Assembly (NCBI GenBank): GCA_013042035.1
Contig: JABDQX010000276.1
Location: 1 to 7,758, forward strand
From: Gammaproteobacteria bacterium
Lineage (GTDB): Bacteria > Pseudomonadota > Gammaproteobacteria > HK1
Direction: 5' to 3'
DNA: 7,758 nucleotides
Shown: piece by piece, positions 7,060 to 7,758 of the stretch
How positions within the stretch are numbered: the stretch's first letter is position 1
Layout: each line of letters opens with the position of its first letter
Notes under the pieces: model-generated
What the model was told of the DNA's origin: nothing
The model's database searches: none
Seen by the model: the letters and a program-made list of their open reading frames with translations, nothing else
Position numbers and translations under genes: made by a program

Positions 7060-7140
7060 TGCGTTGTGAGGGGAGTTTAGTGTGTGAGGAAGTTTCTATG
7101 GTAACTAATCTTTGAAAGGGTAATCAATTGGGCGACAGTA

Positions 7141-7539
7141 TTATTGCACTTTGCCCATGACTGTAAAGCTCTTTATGAATGGCGTGGCCATGCGTGGATC
7201 CTTGACCATCGCCATGTAGTCACCCGTGGCGAATTTCAGTTTTCCTGTTGTGTAGGCCATACCGAGTCCGGTCATCCCAATGCCCTTTTGCAGCCACTTC
7301 TTCCAGTTATCATCCGTCGCTCGCAGATCCCAGTTCATCTCCTGCCCGCTATACGCTCCCGCTTCGGTTGCTTTACCACCTTTGATAGTCAACACACCCC
7401 GAGGTGCGTCTTCTCCCGAAAACCCATAACCAATCACAGAGTTAAAATCAATTGCCGCCAAGGCATCGGAAAGCTCCGGTTCATTGTTCCATTCCTCCAT
7501 AAAAGACTTCATCCACTGTTCAGTAAAAAGTTCAGCCAT
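7141..7539 (-). CDS. SCP2 sterol-binding-domain protein (putative lipid carrier)
   Basis: A 132-residue protein that looks like a single SCP2 (sterol carrier protein 2) domain, a fold that holds hydrophobic ligands such as fatty acids, phospholipids or sterols in an internal tunnel. An amphipathic N-terminal helix (1-20) is followed by a beta-rich middle: GVLTIKGGK at 48-56 and MNWDLRATDDNWKKW at 68-82. The typical C-terminal part, GKLKFATGDYMAMVKD (99-114), leads to a helix ending at TVMGKVQ. There is no signal peptide or membrane segment, so it should be cytoplasmic. The frame stays open upstream to 7725, but that extension is not protein-like; AGGAGG 8 nt before the ATG at 7539 fixes this start. 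It is the first gene of the visible block, 81 bp before the adaptor. Its ligand is unknown, and a coenzyme-A-linked enzyme or an acyl-chain chaperone role is also possible. The family call rests on pattern recognition. Confidence 0.82.
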   Translation of the reverse strand: MAELFTEQWMKSFMEEWNNEPELSDALAAIDFNSVIGYGFSGEDAPRGVLTIKGGKATEAGAYSGQEMNWDLRATDDNWKKWLQKGIGMTGLGMAYTTGKLKFATGDYMAMVKDPRMATPFIKSFTVMGKVQ

Positions 7540-7547
7540 CTTTCGGT

Positions 7548-7553
7548 CCTCCT
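7548..7553 (-). promoter_or_regulatory. Strong Shine-Dalgarno site of the SCP2 gene
   Basis: Perfect AGGAGG on the minus strand with an 8-nt spacer to ATG at 7539. It is the strongest ribosome binding site in the window. It decides the start against in-frame ATGs further upstream (for example at 7725), which have no comparable spacing. Confidence 0.85.
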
Positions 7554-7606
7554 GGTTTACAAAGAAAATCTCAGTAGCAGTTATGCATTCTCTAAATGAA
7601 GATGCA

Positions 7607-7635
7607 AACGTACTGTATTCGACCGGTGTTTTCAA
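7607..7635 (-). promoter_or_regulatory. Weak promoter candidate upstream of the SCP2 gene
   Basis: TTGAAA (7635-7630; five of six match to TTGACA), a 17-bp spacer and TACGTT (7612-7607; three of six match to TATAAT). It would give a leader of about 60 nt to the SCP2 start. The poor -10 makes this tentative. Its place just downstream of the inverted repeat at 7648-7688 would suit an activated promoter. Confidence 0.25.
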
Positions 7636-7647
7636 CCTCCTCCCCGA

Positions 7648-7688
7648 TAATTTCTCGCTGACGGTCGATGGTGGCTTGCGAGAAATTA
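7648..7688. repeat. Perfect 11-bp inverted repeat upstream of the SCP2 gene
   Basis: TAATTTCTCGC (7648-7658) and its exact reverse complement GCGAGAAATTA (7678-7688) are separated by 19 bp. The arm-to-arm distance is about 30 bp, roughly three helical turns, which suits a protein binding two half-sites on one face of DNA. No T-run follows on either strand, so it is not an intrinsic terminator. The repeat lies about 110-150 bp before the SCP2 start in otherwise non-coding DNA (7540-7758). Confidence 0.55.
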
Positions 7689-7758
7689 CCCGTGATGGTA
7701 AATCTCCGTCCCTTTCCTCCACCATGGGGTTTGCCCCTCTGTGAGCTCTGTATTACTA

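Noticed and set aside
7098..7127. Possible promoter before the adaptor (TTGATT, 18 bp, TACCAT)
   Set aside because: Only four of six matches in each box with 18-bp spacing; expected often by chance, and the SCP2 gene reads in without a terminator.
7540..7725. N-terminal extension of the SCP2 frame to an ATG at 7725
   Set aside because: The added 62 residues are not SCP2-like, and the perfect AGGAGG before 7539 marks the true start.
7726..7737. Short GGGG-TTTG-CCCC hairpin near the right edge
   Set aside because: Only 4 bp with no T-run on either strand; too weak to call a terminator or operator.

Overview
The window carries one compact gene block, all on the minus strand, which reads right to left: a small SCP2-type lipid-carrier-like protein (7539-7141), a periplasmic adaptor (membrane fusion protein) of an RND efflux system (7059-5857), an RND inner-membrane pump with a long extra C-terminal tail (5482-1253), and the first 387 codons of an exported, tryptophan-, tyrosine-, serine- and glutamine-rich protein that runs off the left edge (1161-1). 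I see no convincing plus-strand gene, no tRNA or rRNA, no CRISPR array and no mobile element. The near-balanced base composition, the RND/adaptor architecture, the classical signal peptides and the Shine-Dalgarno sites point to a Gram-negative proteobacterium, most likely a gammaproteobacterium. The Gly/Tyr/Pro-rich end of the exported protein recalls sulfur-globule envelope proteins of sulfur oxidisers, but this is only a weak hint about the organism.

Layout from the right. Positions 7540-7758 are non-coding, with an 11-bp perfect inverted repeat (7648-7688), a weak promoter candidate just downstream of it, and a strong AGGAGG site that fixes the SCP2 start at 7539. The adaptor follows after 81 bp with no visible terminator, so the two are probably co-transcribed. 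Downstream of the adaptor is a 374-bp gap (5483-5856). It holds a hairpin followed by a T-run on the minus strand (5762-5797), which looks like an intrinsic terminator. Immediately before the pump start it holds two perfect inverted repeats in tandem (5514-5531 and 5488-5510) that overlap a TATAAT box. The pump is therefore probably uncoupled, at least partly, from the adaptor and controlled on its own. The exported protein starts 91 bp after the pump with its own ribosome binding site and no clear promoter, so it probably shares the pump's transcript.

How the genes may work together. The adaptor and pump should form the inner-membrane and periplasmic part of a tripartite, proton-driven exporter. 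No TolC-like outer-membrane channel is encoded here. The SCP2 domain suggests a hydrophobic or lipidic ligand, and the last gene makes an abundant-looking, disordered secreted protein. The most unusual points are this gene combination, the pump's roughly 330-residue C-terminal extension (a possible thirteenth membrane segment, then a very basic low-complexity tail), and the Trp-rich exported protein, which has no recognisable domain. The substrate cannot be read from the sequence.
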